NCBI RefSeq assembly: GCF_902464545.1
Contig: NZ_CABQJR010000010.1
Span: forward strand, 1-64,000
Length of the DNA stretch: 64,000 nt
Direction: 5' to 3'
Source of the DNA: an uncultured Senegalimassilia sp.
GTDB lineage: Bacteria > Actinomycetota > Coriobacteriia > Coriobacteriales > Eggerthellaceae
Made by a program: the position numbers and the translations under genes. The notes under the pieces are model-generated. The model did no database searches. It was not told the origin of the DNA and was given only the letters and a program-made list of their open reading frames with translations. This document shows, one piece after another, positions 43,741 to 53,404 of this stretch (positions are counted from its first letter, which is position 1; each line of letters begins with the position of its first letter).

Positions 43741-44239
43741 CGCACCCCTCCTTCCAGGCGTGTCCGCGCCTTTTTCTTTATTGTATCCCGTGTCGCGTTG
43801 CCGTCGGTTTTCATTTTTTCCGAAGGGGTTAACTTTGGCCGCGAGTTCTCGGGAAGCGTCCGCGGCTTGGCCGTATTGTCCACGGGGGTCGTTTATACGA
43901 CCCCCTGACGCCCATTCATCCACCTGCGAAAACGGAATATCGGGGTCGTACGTTCGCATATACGGCGTGGTTCCCTGTATCCCCATTAGCAATGATGTTA
44001 TCAGGAGGTGCAGCGGCTCGATGCCGGCTGCGCCGCTAGCGCAATGCGCGGTTACGGGCTGTGTGCGCGCTTGGCGATTGGCGGGGGATGCCGATGCCGG
44101 CGGGCGCGATGGCATGGGAGGACCGTGCGGGAAGGAGCGGGCCCGTGAAGACGTCAGGGTACCGGAAAAGCCCGAGCGCGCGCATATGCAAGCGCAAGGG
44201 GATATGGAAGGCCGCGATGCGGTGGAAGGAGGCGAGGAC
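43741..44239. promoter_or_regulatory. Divergent control region between LuxR-type gene and giant adhesin gene
   Basis: About 500 bases. A perfect hairpin-forming palindrome, GGGGGTCGT-TTAT-ACGACCCCC, lies at 43884-43905, and a further GGGGTCGTACG copy of its half-site is near 43948. These are plausible binding sites for the divergent regulator. The part from 44020 on is GC-rich and is open in frame with the adhesin, but it lacks a usable Shine-Dalgarno. The stretch 43765-43830 is T-rich. Confidence 0.55.
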
Positions 44240-47200
44240 ATGAAATCGACTAAGCGTTTCAAGGCAGCGTTAGCCGCCGTGCTGGTGCTTGCGTTGTCGC
44301 CGCTATTCGGCGGCGCGGCGTTTGCGGAAGACTCGTCGGCGACAACGTACAGCGGCAACAAGACCGCCGTCACGGACCCCTCGACCATTTGGGATTGGCA
44401 GGGGCTTATCGAGAATGATACGTCGAGCGTCGGGCGCATCTGGACCGACAAGACCGTGTCGGACAATGAGATTAGCAAGAACGGCGTCACCGTATCCAAG
44501 GAGAATGGTGCGGACTTCCTGACCGCGCTCACGGCGCTGTCGTCCACCTCGAACCTGTCCGATACGGCGACCACGCCGCTTGACATCGTGCTGGTGCTCG
44601 ATGCCTCCGGGTCTATGAACGACCCCATGGGCAGCGGCGACACGACGAAGCGTATTGTTGCACTCCAGAACGCGGCGAATTCGTTCATCGACGAAATCGC
44701 CAAGCAGAATGCGACGGTCAAGGATGCCGCCAAGCAGCATCAGGTCTCAATCGTGAAGTTCGCTGGCGATTGGACCGACAAGGTTGGCAACGACAGGTAT
44801 TGGAGCGGCAGGTTCGAGTACAACTACAGCCAGGTGATGAAGACGCTGGCTCCGTGCACCGCTGCTACTGAACAGCAGTTCAAAGATCAGGTAGGGGCCA
44901 TTCGGCCCGCCGGTGCAACAAGGGCCGATAACGGCATGAGCCTTGCGACGGGCGTGTCGTCCGGGCGCTCCGATGCCAAGAAGATCGTCGTGTTCTTCAC
45001 CGACGGCACCCCTACGGATTATAGCGAGTTTGAGCCGAAGGTCGCCTCGAGTGCCGTTGGGTACGCCAAGGATATGAAGGATGCGGGTGCTGTGGTGTAT
45101 TCTGTCGGCATCTTCAAGGACGCGAATCCCGCTCTCGATCCGGTGACTGGCAGCGCATCCGACGAGAACAAGTTCATGCACGCCGTGTCGAGCAACTACC
45201 CGTCTGCGACGTATACGGAGGCTGGGGGCAAGTATAACTGGCACTTCGGCGATCGTGCGAAGGGCCCCGACGGCAAAGACGCCACGTTCTACAAGAGCGC
45301 GAAAAACGCCGATGAGCTGAAGCGCGTGTTCGACGACATCTCCAAGGAGATTTCGAAGGGCGCCGGCTATCCCACGGAGACAAGCGAAGGCTACGAGAGC
45401 AGGACTGGCTACATCACCTTCGATGATCAGCTGGGCGATTACATGCAGGTCACCGACCTGTCCAAGCTCGTGTACGACGGAACGGTGTACGGCTGCAAGT
45501 CCAAGACCACGGAGGGGAACGTCGACACGTACCATTTCAGCGGCGACGTGCATTCCGGTCTGGCCGCTGCCGACCTGAAGGACGTCGTGATCACCGTCAC
45601 GCGTTCTGACGATGATCCTGCGGTGGGCGATAAGGTGCAGGTGAAGGTACCTGCGTCCTTGATCCCGCTGCGCAACTTCGCCATTGACCTGGCGAAGGAC
45701 ACCATGAGCGTCTCGAACACCAAGCCGATCTCGGTGTTGTACTCCTCCGGTGTGAAGCCGGCGGCGCTCGATCTGCTGGAGAACCCCGATGGCGCCATGA
45801 AGGCGTATATGGAGAAGAACACCGACGCAACGGGCAAGGTGAACTTCTATGCCAACAAGTGGACCGGCAAGAAAACGGGCGACGCGGTCGCCACGTTCGA
45901 GCCGGCTGTGGGCAACAGCTACTATTACTTCACGCAGGACGCGCCTATCTACACCGATGAGGCATGCACCACGCCGGCGAAGTCGGTGGAGAGCGGCTCC
46001 ACGTACTACTACAAGCACGACTACTACGCCATGGAGAACGGCAAGCCCGTCGCGAAGACCGAGCATGTGTCCTTCCCCGGCGATGCTGCCGAGCAAGCTG
46101 AGGGCGTTATCGCCAAGGATTCCGCGGGCGCCTGCTACTTCAAGTCCGGCGCGCCGCGCTTGACCTACATCAACGAGCTGCACAAGGTCAAGACCGATAA
46201 TCCCACGGCAACTGCCGCAGACGTGCTGAACCCGAAGTGGAGCGGCACCGAGCAGTCCGCCGCGCAAACGCAGATCAACGCCTATCTGGGCAATAACGGC
46301 AAGCTGAGCATGGATGTGCCCGGCACGCTGACGGTGACGAAGCAACTGAAGCTGCCCGTTGGGTACAACGCGGCTGATTTCGCCAACGATTCCTTCGAGT
46401 TCACCATCGCGATGCAGGATGCCGTCGGCAAGAGCTTCAACGCCGTGGTGAAGGACGCGAACGGCGAGCAGCAGGGCGATAAGTTCGTGCTGGTGTTCGG
46501 CCAGGACGGCCAGGCGGAGCATTCCCTGAAGCCGGGCGAGACCCTGTACGTGTACGGGCTTTCCGATGGCTGGGGCTATAAGGTAAGCGAGACGCCGCGT
46601 GATGGCTTTACGGCAAAGGCCGCTGGCGAGGAAGGCAAAATCGCTGCTGGGAAAACGAGCGCGGTAACGTACACGAACACGTATGCCGCATCCGGCACGC
46701 TGGATGGCAAGACGTACCTTAAGGGCAAGAAGGTGCTGACCGGTCGCGAGTGGCTCGAAACCGACAAGTTCACGTTCGTTCTGAAGGATGCCGATACGTC
46801 CGTTGAGGCGCCGATGCCGCCGACCGGCACCCTCGGCGAGACGCGTGTTGAGGTAACGCAGCCGTTAGGCACTCCGGCCGGTACAGAAGTGCCTTTCAAC
46901 TTCCAAGACATCAGCTACTCGAAGCCGGGCACGTATACGTATGAGATTTGGGAGTCTGAGGAGCTCAGCACCCTGAACTCCGGCGTGAGCGCGTCTCAGA
47001 CGTTGTACCAGGTCGTCGTGACGGTAACCGATGAGAGCCACAACGGTACGCTGACGGTGAAGTCTAAGATGACGAAGCTGTTTGACGATGATGGCGTGAA
47101 ATGCGAGGAGCTCATCGAGAACGATACGGCGTCGTTCGTAAACGAGTACGATACCTCTGAGGTGAAGTGGACCCCCAGCGGCACGAAGACGTATACGGAT

Positions 47201-50200
47201 ACGACGGGTGAGAACCCCCTTAAGCCGGACATGTTCCATGTGATCGTTTGCACGAATAACGCTAAGGCGCCGTTGCCCGAGGGCGAAGGAGTGACGCGTG
47301 TCGATCGCGGCGAATGGCGCGGCGTTCTGACCACGGTCGAGGCGGGCGGCAGCATCGCGTGGCCGTCGGCGAAGTACGAGCATAAAGATCTTAACCCTGA
47401 AACGCTCGATGCCACCTTCGAGTACAAGATCGTCGAGGTGGTCAAGGTCGGCGATACGTGGCGTGCCGTGAAGGACGTTCTGGCGGACAAGACCTTCAAC
47501 CCGGCCGGCATGGAATACGACCAGACGGTGTGGACCGCGAAGGTGACCATCAAGGATGTTGGCGGCCCACTTGAATTGAGTGCCGAGTATTATAAGGACG
47601 ATAGCGGAACGTCGATCACCGGCAGCATGTTCAGCTTCGAAAACTCGTACAAGCCCGGCCCCGCCGAGCTCAAGGACGATACGGCGATTCATGGCACCAA
47701 GAAGCTGACCGGCCGCGATATGGCGGAAGGCGAGACGTTCGGCTTCAAGCTGAGCGCGGCCGATGAGGCCACGCAGAAGGCCATCGACGCCGGCACTATC
47801 GTTATCCCGGAGGGTGCTGACGAAGCCTCGGTGAGCGGCGCGAAGGTGGACGTTGAGACCGGCTTCTCCTTCAAGGGGCTGACGTTCAGCAAGCCTGGCA
47901 CGTATTCGTTCGCGGTGCAGGAGAGCAAGTATTGCGGCAAGGATCTCGACGCAGCGGGTGCCGCAACCGGCGGCATCGTGTTCGACCGTCATGTCCACAA
48001 GGTTACGGTCAAGGTGACCGATAACCATAGCGGCAATCTGGTCGCCGAGGTGAGCTACGACAACGGGCCGGCGAAGCTCGAGAACAAGTACGAGCAGAAT
48101 GCGCAGTTCTCCGGCATCACCGTGCAGAAGACGCTGAACGGCCGTGACATGGCAGCTGATGAGTTCTCCTTCAGCATCCATGGTGTGGACAAGGAAGGCG
48201 CAGTTGCCGCTACCGAGGCCGAAGACCGCTTGACGGTTTCCGACCGCAGCTTCACCAACGCTGCGCGTGCCGATGGCGTCGCGTGCGATATGGCGAAGAT
48301 GAACGGCGTCACGTTCACGCAGGCTGATATCGGCAAGACGTTCGCGTACGAAGTGCGCGAGGTCGTGCCCGCTGAGGGCGATCGCAAACCCGGCGTCACC
48401 TACGACGAGAGCGTGCATGCGCTCGAGATCACGGTGGGCATGAGCAGCGATGCCGACAAGCATCTGACGCTGACCACCAAGCTAGACGGAGAGGTCGTCG
48501 ATCCCGCGACCAATCCCGTGGCGTTCGTGAACGGCTATCAGGCAACCCCGACCAGCTACGATACCGCTACCGCCGGCCTGAGCAAGGTGCTTGAGGGCCG
48601 CGATTGGATCGACTCCGACAACTTCACGTTCGAGCTGAAGGCGCTCGACGGCGGTCCGCTGCCCAAGGATTCCGCGGGCAACGATGTGGCATACGCGACG
48701 GTGACCAAGCCGAACGCGGAGAGCTTCGGATTCGGCACGATCGAGTTCACGTCCGACATGGTGAAGGCCGAGCCCGACCATAAGCGCACGTTCACCTACG
48801 AGGTGCGCGAGGTCGTGCCCGCCGATGGCCATAAGCTGCCGGGCATTCAGTACGACGACAACGTGGCAACCATCAAGGTGACGGTGTCCGACGATGGCTC
48901 CGGTATGCTCAAGGCCTCTGCGGTCGCGGAGAACACCAGGTTCGTGAATCGCTACGCCGCTGAAATCGATTACACGGCAGCGGGCGGCTTGAACGTGGCC
49001 AAGACCCTGACCGGCCGCGATATGGCCGAGGGGCAGTTCACGATCAAAGTGACCCCTGGCGACGAGGCGTCGGCGTACGCGCTGAGCCTGCCGCTGGAGG
49101 GTGCCGAGATCGCCATGCCCGCAGCGGCTGACGGCGTGCAAGCCGTGAAGTCCGCGCTGGACGAGCAGCACGTGGTGCTGCGTCAGAGCGACGTGGGCAA
49201 GACGTACACCTATAAGGTGGTCGAGGTGGTAGGCGAAAAGGTTAACGGCTACACCTACGACACGACGGAGTACACGGTAACGGTGACGGTCGAGGACAAC
49301 CCGGAGAAGGCCGCGCTGACGGTCAAGACCGTGGTGGCCGGTGGGCCTGGCGGCACCAAGACGTACGTGTATGGCGCAGACCCGTCTGCTGCCGGCACGG
49401 GCCCCGCAGTGGTTCCCTTCGCCAACGCGTATGCCGCCTCTACCGATAACCCGGGCGGTGCCGCCGCTCAGGTGACGGCGACCAAGGAGCTTACGGGACG
49501 TCCGCTTTCCGCCGACGAGTTCACCTTCGCGGTGAAGTACGCAACGGGCGGGGACGACCTGCGGACGGCTAAGAACGCGGCCGATGGCACCGTGACGTTC
49601 GACGGCCTTCATTACACCACCGAGATGCTCGAGGGCCTGGTGACCGACGGCAACGCCTCCAAGACCTCCGACCAGGGCGTCACCTCGTGGACGGTGAGCT
49701 ACCTGGCTTACGAGAAGACCGACGGCCTGGCCGGCCAGGGCATCACGGCGCAGACGCAGCCGATCCCGTTCAAGGTGACGGTCGTCGATAACGGCGACGG
49801 CTCGCTTACGGCAACGGCGAACCTGGACAAGGGCCTGAAGTTCGAGAACACGTACTCCACGGGCGATCCGGTGCAGGTGGGCATGTCCGGCGTGAAGACG
49901 CTGCAGACGGCACCTGGGCTTAAACCGCACTCCATCGAGGGCAAGTTCACCTTCGAGGTGACCTCCGACGATGCGGCCGCCCCCATGCCCGAGCGCACCA
50001 CCGCCGAGAACGAGGCGGACGGCAGCGTGGACTTCGGCACCATCAAGTTCACGTTGGACGACCTCAACCGCGCCCTGGGCGTGAACGACCAGGCGGCCGC
50101 CGCGGACGCCGACAAGGCCGAAGCGGATGCTGCAAAGGCCGCCGACCAGGCTGCAGCACCGGCTCAGGAGACTGACGCCGATGCCGCGAAGGCCGCCGAT

Positions 50201-51466
50201 GCCGATGCTCAGGCCCCCGCGGATGCCGATAACGCTTCCGCTCAGGCCGCTGACGAGGGCAACAAGCCCGCGGCAGGCGACGAGCAGGGTGCGGGTGCCG
50301 TAGCGGCTCCCGATACCGACAACGGTACGGTTGACGAGGTCGCTCCCGGCAACCAGCCGGCCGATCAGCCGGCGAACCCGGAGCCCGAGTCCGGCAAGCC
50401 CCGTTCCCACGTGTTCACCTATAAGGTGACGGAGAGCGGTTCCGTGCCCGGCGTGATCAACGATGCCGCAGCGACCAAGACGGTCAGCTTCAAGGTGACC
50501 GACGACGGCAACGGCAAGCTGACGGTCGAGCGCCAGGGTGCCGCAGCTAACCCGGCGTTCTCCTTCACCAACACCTACACGGTGGAGCCCGCTAGCTCCA
50601 GCGTGACCGATCAGGTGACGGTGACCAAGACGCTGATGGGTCGCGACATGGTCGCCGGCGAGTTCGCGTTCGAGCTGCTCGAGGGCGAAGATGTGGTGGC
50701 GACCGGCGCTAACGCCGCCGACGGCAGCGTGACGCTGAGCGCGGTGAAGTACACGCAGCCCGGCACGCATCGCTACACGTTGCACGAGGTCGGGGGCGGC
50801 ACCGTCGCCAACGGCGTGACCTACGACGGCGCGACGTACACCGTGGTCACCACGGTGAAGGACAACGGCGACGGCACGCTCGGCGTGGCCCATGCGCTGG
50901 AAGGCGCGCGCGAGGCGACCTTCGCCAACGCCTACCAGGCAACGCCCACAACGGTGACCATCGGCGCCTCCAAGACGCTGGTGGGCAAGAACCTTGAGGA
51001 CGGGCAGTTCACGTTCGTGCTGACCGCGGCCGACGGCACCGAGCTGAAGGCGAAGAACGCCGCCGACGGCAAGATCGCTTTCCCGGCGCTGACGTTCGAC
51101 AAGCCCGGCACGTACGAGTTCGCGCTCACCGAGCTCGACGACGCGCAGGCGAACGTGACGTACGACAAGCACGCGTACAAGGTGACCGTGACGGTCGTCG
51201 ATGGCGGGCTCGGCCACCTGAACGCAACGGTGGCAGGCGATGCCGACGTGCTCGCGTTCACGAACACGTACGCCGAGCCTCCGGCACCCGTGCAGCCCAC
51301 GCAGCCCGGCGGCAAGACCTTCGCGCCGAGCGGGCCTATCGGCAAGGCGCTGATGCAGACGGGCGACGACAAGCTTGCCCTGGTCCTGCCGCTTGCGGCA
51401 GTGGCTCTGGCGGGCGCGGCGTCCATCGCGGCGCTGGTCATCATGCGCCGTCGCGATAAGCGCTAG
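44240..51466 (+). CDS. Giant VWA and isopeptide-repeat cell-wall surface protein
   Basis: 2408 residues. A signal peptide ends at AFA near residue 29. A von Willebrand A domain (about 115-390) has a complete MIDAS start, D121-A-S-G-S125, and FFTDGTPTD. About ten tandem pilin-type domains follow, most beginning KTLTGRDM-like and ending FxNxY with a YxVxE motif between; in the Spy0128/FctA family these Lys, Asn and Glu form intramolecular isopeptide bonds. The ninth repeat is interrupted by about 100 Ala/Asp/Glu-rich residues (about 1950-2050). The C-terminus has a sorting-type signal: LMQTG (2371-2375), a hydrophobic helix and RRRDKR. The ATG lies seven bases after AAGGAGG. It probably acts as an adhesin or pilus tip. 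Confidence 0.93.
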   Translation: MKSTKRFKAALAAVLVLALSPLFGGAAFAEDSSATTYSGNKTAVTDPSTIWDWQGLIENDTSSVGRIWTDKTVSDNEISKNGVTVSKENGADFLTALTALSSTSNLSDTATTPLDIVLVLDASGSMNDPMGSGDTTKRIVALQNAANSFIDEIAKQNATVKDAAKQHQVSIVKFAGDWTDKVGNDRYWSGRFEYNYSQVMKTLAPCTAATEQQFKDQVGAIRPAGATRADNGMSLATGVSSGRSDAKKIVVFFTDGTPTDYSEFEPKVASSAVGYAKDMKDAGAVVYSVGIFKDANPALDPVTGSASDENKFMHAVSSNYPSATYTEAGGKYNWHFGDRAKGPDGKDATFYKSAKNADELKRVFDDISKEISKGAGYPTETSEGYESRTGYITFDDQLGDYMQVTDLSKLVYDGTVYGCKSKTTEGNVDTYHFSGDVHSGLAAADLKDVVITVTRSDDDPAVGDKVQVKVPASLIPLRNFAIDLAKDTMSVSNTKPISVLYSSGVKPAALDLLENPDGAMKAYMEKNTDATGKVNFYANKWTGKKTGDAVATFEPAVGNSYYYFTQDAPIYTDEACTTPAKSVESGSTYYYKHDYYAMENGKPVAKTEHVSFPGDAAEQAEGVIAKDSAGACYFKSGAPRLTYINELHKVKTDNPTATAADVLNPKWSGTEQSAAQTQINAYLGNNGKLSMDVPGTLTVTKQLKLPVGYNAADFANDSFEFTIAMQDAVGKSFNAVVKDANGEQQGDKFVLVFGQDGQAEHSLKPGETLYVYGLSDGWGYKVSETPRDGFTAKAAGEEGKIAAGKTSAVTYTNTYAASGTLDGKTYLKGKKVLTGREWLETDKFTFVLKDADTSVEAPMPPTGTLGETRVEVTQPLGTPAGTEVPFNFQDISYSKPGTYTYEIWESEELSTLNSGVSASQTLYQVVVTVTDESHNGTLTVKSKMTKLFDDDGVKCEELIENDTASFVNEYDTSEVKWTPSGTKTYTDTTGENPLKPDMFHVIVCTNNAKAPLPEGEGVTRVDRGEWRGVLTTVEAGGSIAWPSAKYEHKDLNPETLDATFEYKIVEVVKVGDTWRAVKDVLADKTFNPAGMEYDQTVWTAKVTIKDVGGPLELSAEYYKDDSGTSITGSMFSFENSYKPGPAELKDDTAIHGTKKLTGRDMAEGETFGFKLSAADEATQKAIDAGTIVIPEGADEASVSGAKVDVETGFSFKGLTFSKPGTYSFAVQESKYCGKDLDAAGAATGGIVFDRHVHKVTVKVTDNHSGNLVAEVSYDNGPAKLENKYEQNAQFSGITVQKTLNGRDMAADEFSFSIHGVDKEGAVAATEAEDRLTVSDRSFTNAARADGVACDMAKMNGVTFTQADIGKTFAYEVREVVPAEGDRKPGVTYDESVHALEITVGMSSDADKHLTLTTKLDGEVVDPATNPVAFVNGYQATPTSYDTATAGLSKVLEGRDWIDSDNFTFELKALDGGPLPKDSAGNDVAYATVTKPNAESFGFGTIEFTSDMVKAEPDHKRTFTYEVREVVPADGHKLPGIQYDDNVATIKVTVSDDGSGMLKASAVAENTRFVNRYAAEIDYTAAGGLNVAKTLTGRDMAEGQFTIKVTPGDEASAYALSLPLEGAEIAMPAAADGVQAVKSALDEQHVVLRQSDVGKTYTYKVVEVVGEKVNGYTYDTTEYTVTVTVEDNPEKAALTVKTVVAGGPGGTKTYVYGADPSAAGTGPAVVPFANAYAASTDNPGGAAAQVTATKELTGRPLSADEFTFAVKYATGGDDLRTAKNAADGTVTFDGLHYTTEMLEGLVTDGNASKTSDQGVTSWTVSYLAYEKTDGLAGQGITAQTQPIPFKVTVVDNGDGSLTATANLDKGLKFENTYSTGDPVQVGMSGVKTLQTAPGLKPHSIEGKFTFEVTSDDAAAPMPERTTAENEADGSVDFGTIKFTLDDLNRALGVNDQAAAADADKAEADAAKAADQAAAPAQETDADAAKAADADAQAPADADNASAQAADEGNKPAAGDEQGAGAVAAPDTDNGTVDEVAPGNQPADQPANPEPESGKPRSHVFTYKVTESGSVPGVINDAAATKTVSFKVTDDGNGKLTVERQGAAANPAFSFTNTYTVEPASSSVTDQVTVTKTLMGRDMVAGEFAFELLEGEDVVATGANAADGSVTLSAVKYTQPGTHRYTLHEVGGGTVANGVTYDGATYTVVTTVKDNGDGTLGVAHALEGAREATFANAYQATPTTVTIGASKTLVGKNLEDGQFTFVLTAADGTELKAKNAADGKIAFPALTFDKPGTYEFALTELDDAQANVTYDKHAYKVTVTVVDGGLGHLNATVAGDADVLAFTNTYAEPPAPVQPTQPGGKTFAPSGPIGKALMQTGDDKLALVLPLAAVALAGAASIAALVIMRRRDKR

Positions 51467-51540
51467 CACGTCCGACTACGGCGAAGGTGGGATATAGGGA
51501 ACCCGCCGTCGCACCTGCATAGGGCGGCGGCGGGATGCAA

Positions 51541-51575
51541 GAAAGAGGGCCGGGTTGATACCCGGCCCTCTTCGC
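51541..51575. terminator. Bidirectional terminator between the adhesin and pxpA
   Basis: GAGGGCCGGG (51545-51554) pairs with CCCGGCCCTC (51561-51570). Pyrimidine-rich flanks on both strands (TTCGCGTTT on plus, TTTCTTG on minus) suit convergent genes. Confidence 0.8.
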
Positions 51576-51660
51576 GTTTCGTTGCGTTGTGCGTTGTTGC
51601 TCGCTTGCGGCGCCGCCGTGCGCGGCCCGGCGCTCCGCGGCCTCGCGCGTGCCCCCGTTG

Positions 51661-52416
51661 CTACACGGGCTTCACCTCGACGCCGGCCTCGGTCAGCGCG
51701 GTGCGGATCTTGCCGGCGAACTCGAGCGCGTGCACGTTGTCGCCGTGGATGCAGATGGTGTCGGGCTTCACGGTGATCAGCTTGCCCGATGCCGACTCGA
51801 TGGCGCCTTCCTTCACGGCGCGCACCACGCGCGCCACGGCGAAGTCCTCGTCGGTGATGACGGCGTCGGGGAGCTTGCGCGACACCAGCAGCCCCTCGTC
51901 GGTGTAGTTGCGGTCGGCGAAGAACTCCTGCGCGGTGCGGATGCCCTCCGCCTGGCCCGCGCGGATGAGCTCGCTGTTCGCCAGGCCCACCAGCACCAGG
52001 TCCAGGTTGGCGTCCTTCACGGCGGCGGCCACGGCACGGGCAAGCTCCGGGTCCACGGCGGCGCGGTTGTACAGCTGGCCGTGCGGCTTCACATGGTGCA
52101 TGCGCGCCCCGGTGGCGTGGCAGAAGGCCTGCAGCGCGCCGATCTGGTACAGGATGTAGTCGTAGGCCTCGTCGGGCGACATGGCGATGTCGCGGCGGCC
52201 GAAGCCCTGCAGGTCGGGGTAGCCCGGGTGCGCGCCCACGGCAACGCCCGCGTCGGCGGCGAGCTTGACGGTGCGGCGCATGACCGCCGGGTCGCCGGCG
52301 TGCATGCCGCACGCCACGTTGACGCTGGAAACCAGCGGGATGACCTGGTCGTCAAGCCCGAGCGTGTATCGCCCGAAGCTTTCTCCCAGGTCGGAGTTGA
52401 GATCGATGCTCGGCAT
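51661..52416 (-). CDS. pxpA: 5-oxoprolinase subunit A (LamB/YcsF family)
   Basis: 251 residues. With PxpB and PxpC it forms the bacterial ATP-dependent 5-oxoprolinase that opens pyroglutamate to glutamate. Family marks: the start MPSIDLNSDLGESFG, SVNVACGMHAGDP, GAHPGYPD, HHVKPHGQLYN and ICIHGDN near the end. The ATG at 52416 is chosen because family members begin at this MxxIDLNxDxGE segment; longer frames would run into a palindrome. It is the last gene of a six-gene leftward operon. Confidence 0.93.
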   Translation of the reverse strand: MPSIDLNSDLGESFGRYTLGLDDQVIPLVSSVNVACGMHAGDPAVMRRTVKLAADAGVAVGAHPGYPDLQGFGRRDIAMSPDEAYDYILYQIGALQAFCHATGARMHHVKPHGQLYNRAAVDPELARAVAAAVKDANLDLVLVGLANSELIRAGQAEGIRTAQEFFADRNYTDEGLLVSRKLPDAVITDEDFAVARVVRAVKEGAIESASGKLITVKPDTICIHGDNVHALEFAGKIRTALTEAGVEVKPV

Positions 52417-52447
52417 GTTCAACACTTCCATTTCCATATACATGAGC

Positions 52448-52479
52448 GTGCGCGGTTGCGGCATGCCGCAACCGCGCAC
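52448..52479. repeat. Perfect 32-bp palindrome before pxpA
   Basis: GTGCGCGGTTGCGGCA is followed directly by its reverse complement, with no loop. It lies in the 124-base gap between the ycsI-like gene and pxpA. There is no T-run, so it is not a standard terminator; RNA processing, mRNA stabilisation or a protein site are possible. Confidence 0.9.
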
Positions 52480-52540
52480 GGCGTCGGTTCGGGTTGTTCG
52501 CCCTCGGACAAGCCTTAGGCGGGTCGGCGCGGTTGTCCTG

Positions 52541-53383
52541 CTAGCCCTTCAGGTCCACGTTCTTGGTGTCCGTGATCAGCATGTAGCCGGGGGCGTGCGT
52601 GATGGCGAACGGCGGCTTGCTGTTCATGACGATGGACTGCGGGGTGACGCCGCATGCCCAGAACACCGGCACCTCGCCGGGGTTGATGTCCACCGGGTCG
52701 CCGAAGTCGGGCTTGGCGATGTCCTTGATGCCGATGACGGAGGGGTCGCCGATGTGCACGGGCGCGCCGTGCACCTTCGGGATGGCGCCGGAGATCTGCA
52801 CCGCTTTCACCACCTGGTCGTAGGGGATGGGGCGCATGCTGACCACCGTGTTGCCGCTCATGGAGCCGGCCGGTTCGCACGCCAGGTTGGTGAGGTACAT
52901 GGACACGTTGCGGCCTTGCGTGTTGTGGCGCATCTCGATGCCCGCCTCGATCAGCTCGCTTTCGAAGCTGAACGAGCAGCCGATGATGAACGCCACCAGG
53001 TCGTCGCGCCAGTAGTCCACCACGTCGTCGACCTCGTCCACCATGACGCCGTCCTTGTAGATGCGGTATCCGGGGAAGTCGGTGGCAACGTCGCAGTCCT
53101 TCGCGCAGATGTGCGTCATGCGCTCGCCAACCTCGGTGACCTCCAGGATGGGGCAGGGCTTGGGGTTGCGCTGCGCGAACAGCAGGAAATCATAGGCCTG
53201 CTCGCGCGGCAGGATGATCAGGTTCGCCTGCGCGTAACCCGGGCACAGGCCGCTCGTGGGGGCGGCGAACTTGCCTTCGCGGATCAGATGACGCGCCTCG
53301 GCGGGCGTGGCGCGGAGCATCTGCTCCCACACGTCGGCGTCGACGCCTTCGGGCTTTGCAGGTACCGGCATTTCGATTCCCAT
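52541..53383 (-). CDS. YcsI/DUF1445 family putative hydro-lyase
   Basis: 280 residues of the DUF1445 (YcsI/YcgM) family, annotated elsewhere as putative hydro-lyases. Conserved segments are [44 protein letters not shown] and FWACGVTPQ with a conserved cysteine. The mammalian D-glutamate cyclase DGLUCY carries a related domain, which together with the pxp neighbours suggests work on 5-oxoproline or D-glutamate. GAAAGGAAG precedes the ATG. It follows accC by 21 bases. Confidence 0.88.
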   Translation of the reverse strand: MGIEMPVPAKPEGVDADVWEQMLRATPAEARHLIREGKFAAPTSGLCPGYAQANLIILPREQAYDFLLFAQRNPKPCPILEVTEVGERMTHICAKDCDVATDFPGYRIYKDGVMVDEVDDVVDYWRDDLVAFIIGCSFSFESELIEAGIEMRHNTQGRNVSMYLTNLACEPAGSMSGNTVVSMRPIPYDQVVKAVQISGAIPKVHGAPVHIGDPSVIGIKDIAKPDFGDPVDINPGEVPVFWACGVTPQSIVMNSKPPFAITHAPGYMLITDTKNVDLKG

Positions 53384-53404
53384 AACGCTTCCTTTCTTCG
53401 ATCC

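Noticed and set aside
43646..44239. Upstream extension of the giant surface protein
   Set aside because: The frame stays open, but no Shine-Dalgarno is well placed and the signal peptide begins at 44240 behind AAGGAGG.
48482..51469. 995-codon open frame opposite the giant surface protein
   Set aside because: Shadow of the repeat-rich plus-strand gene, His/Arg/Val-rich, no start signal or domain.
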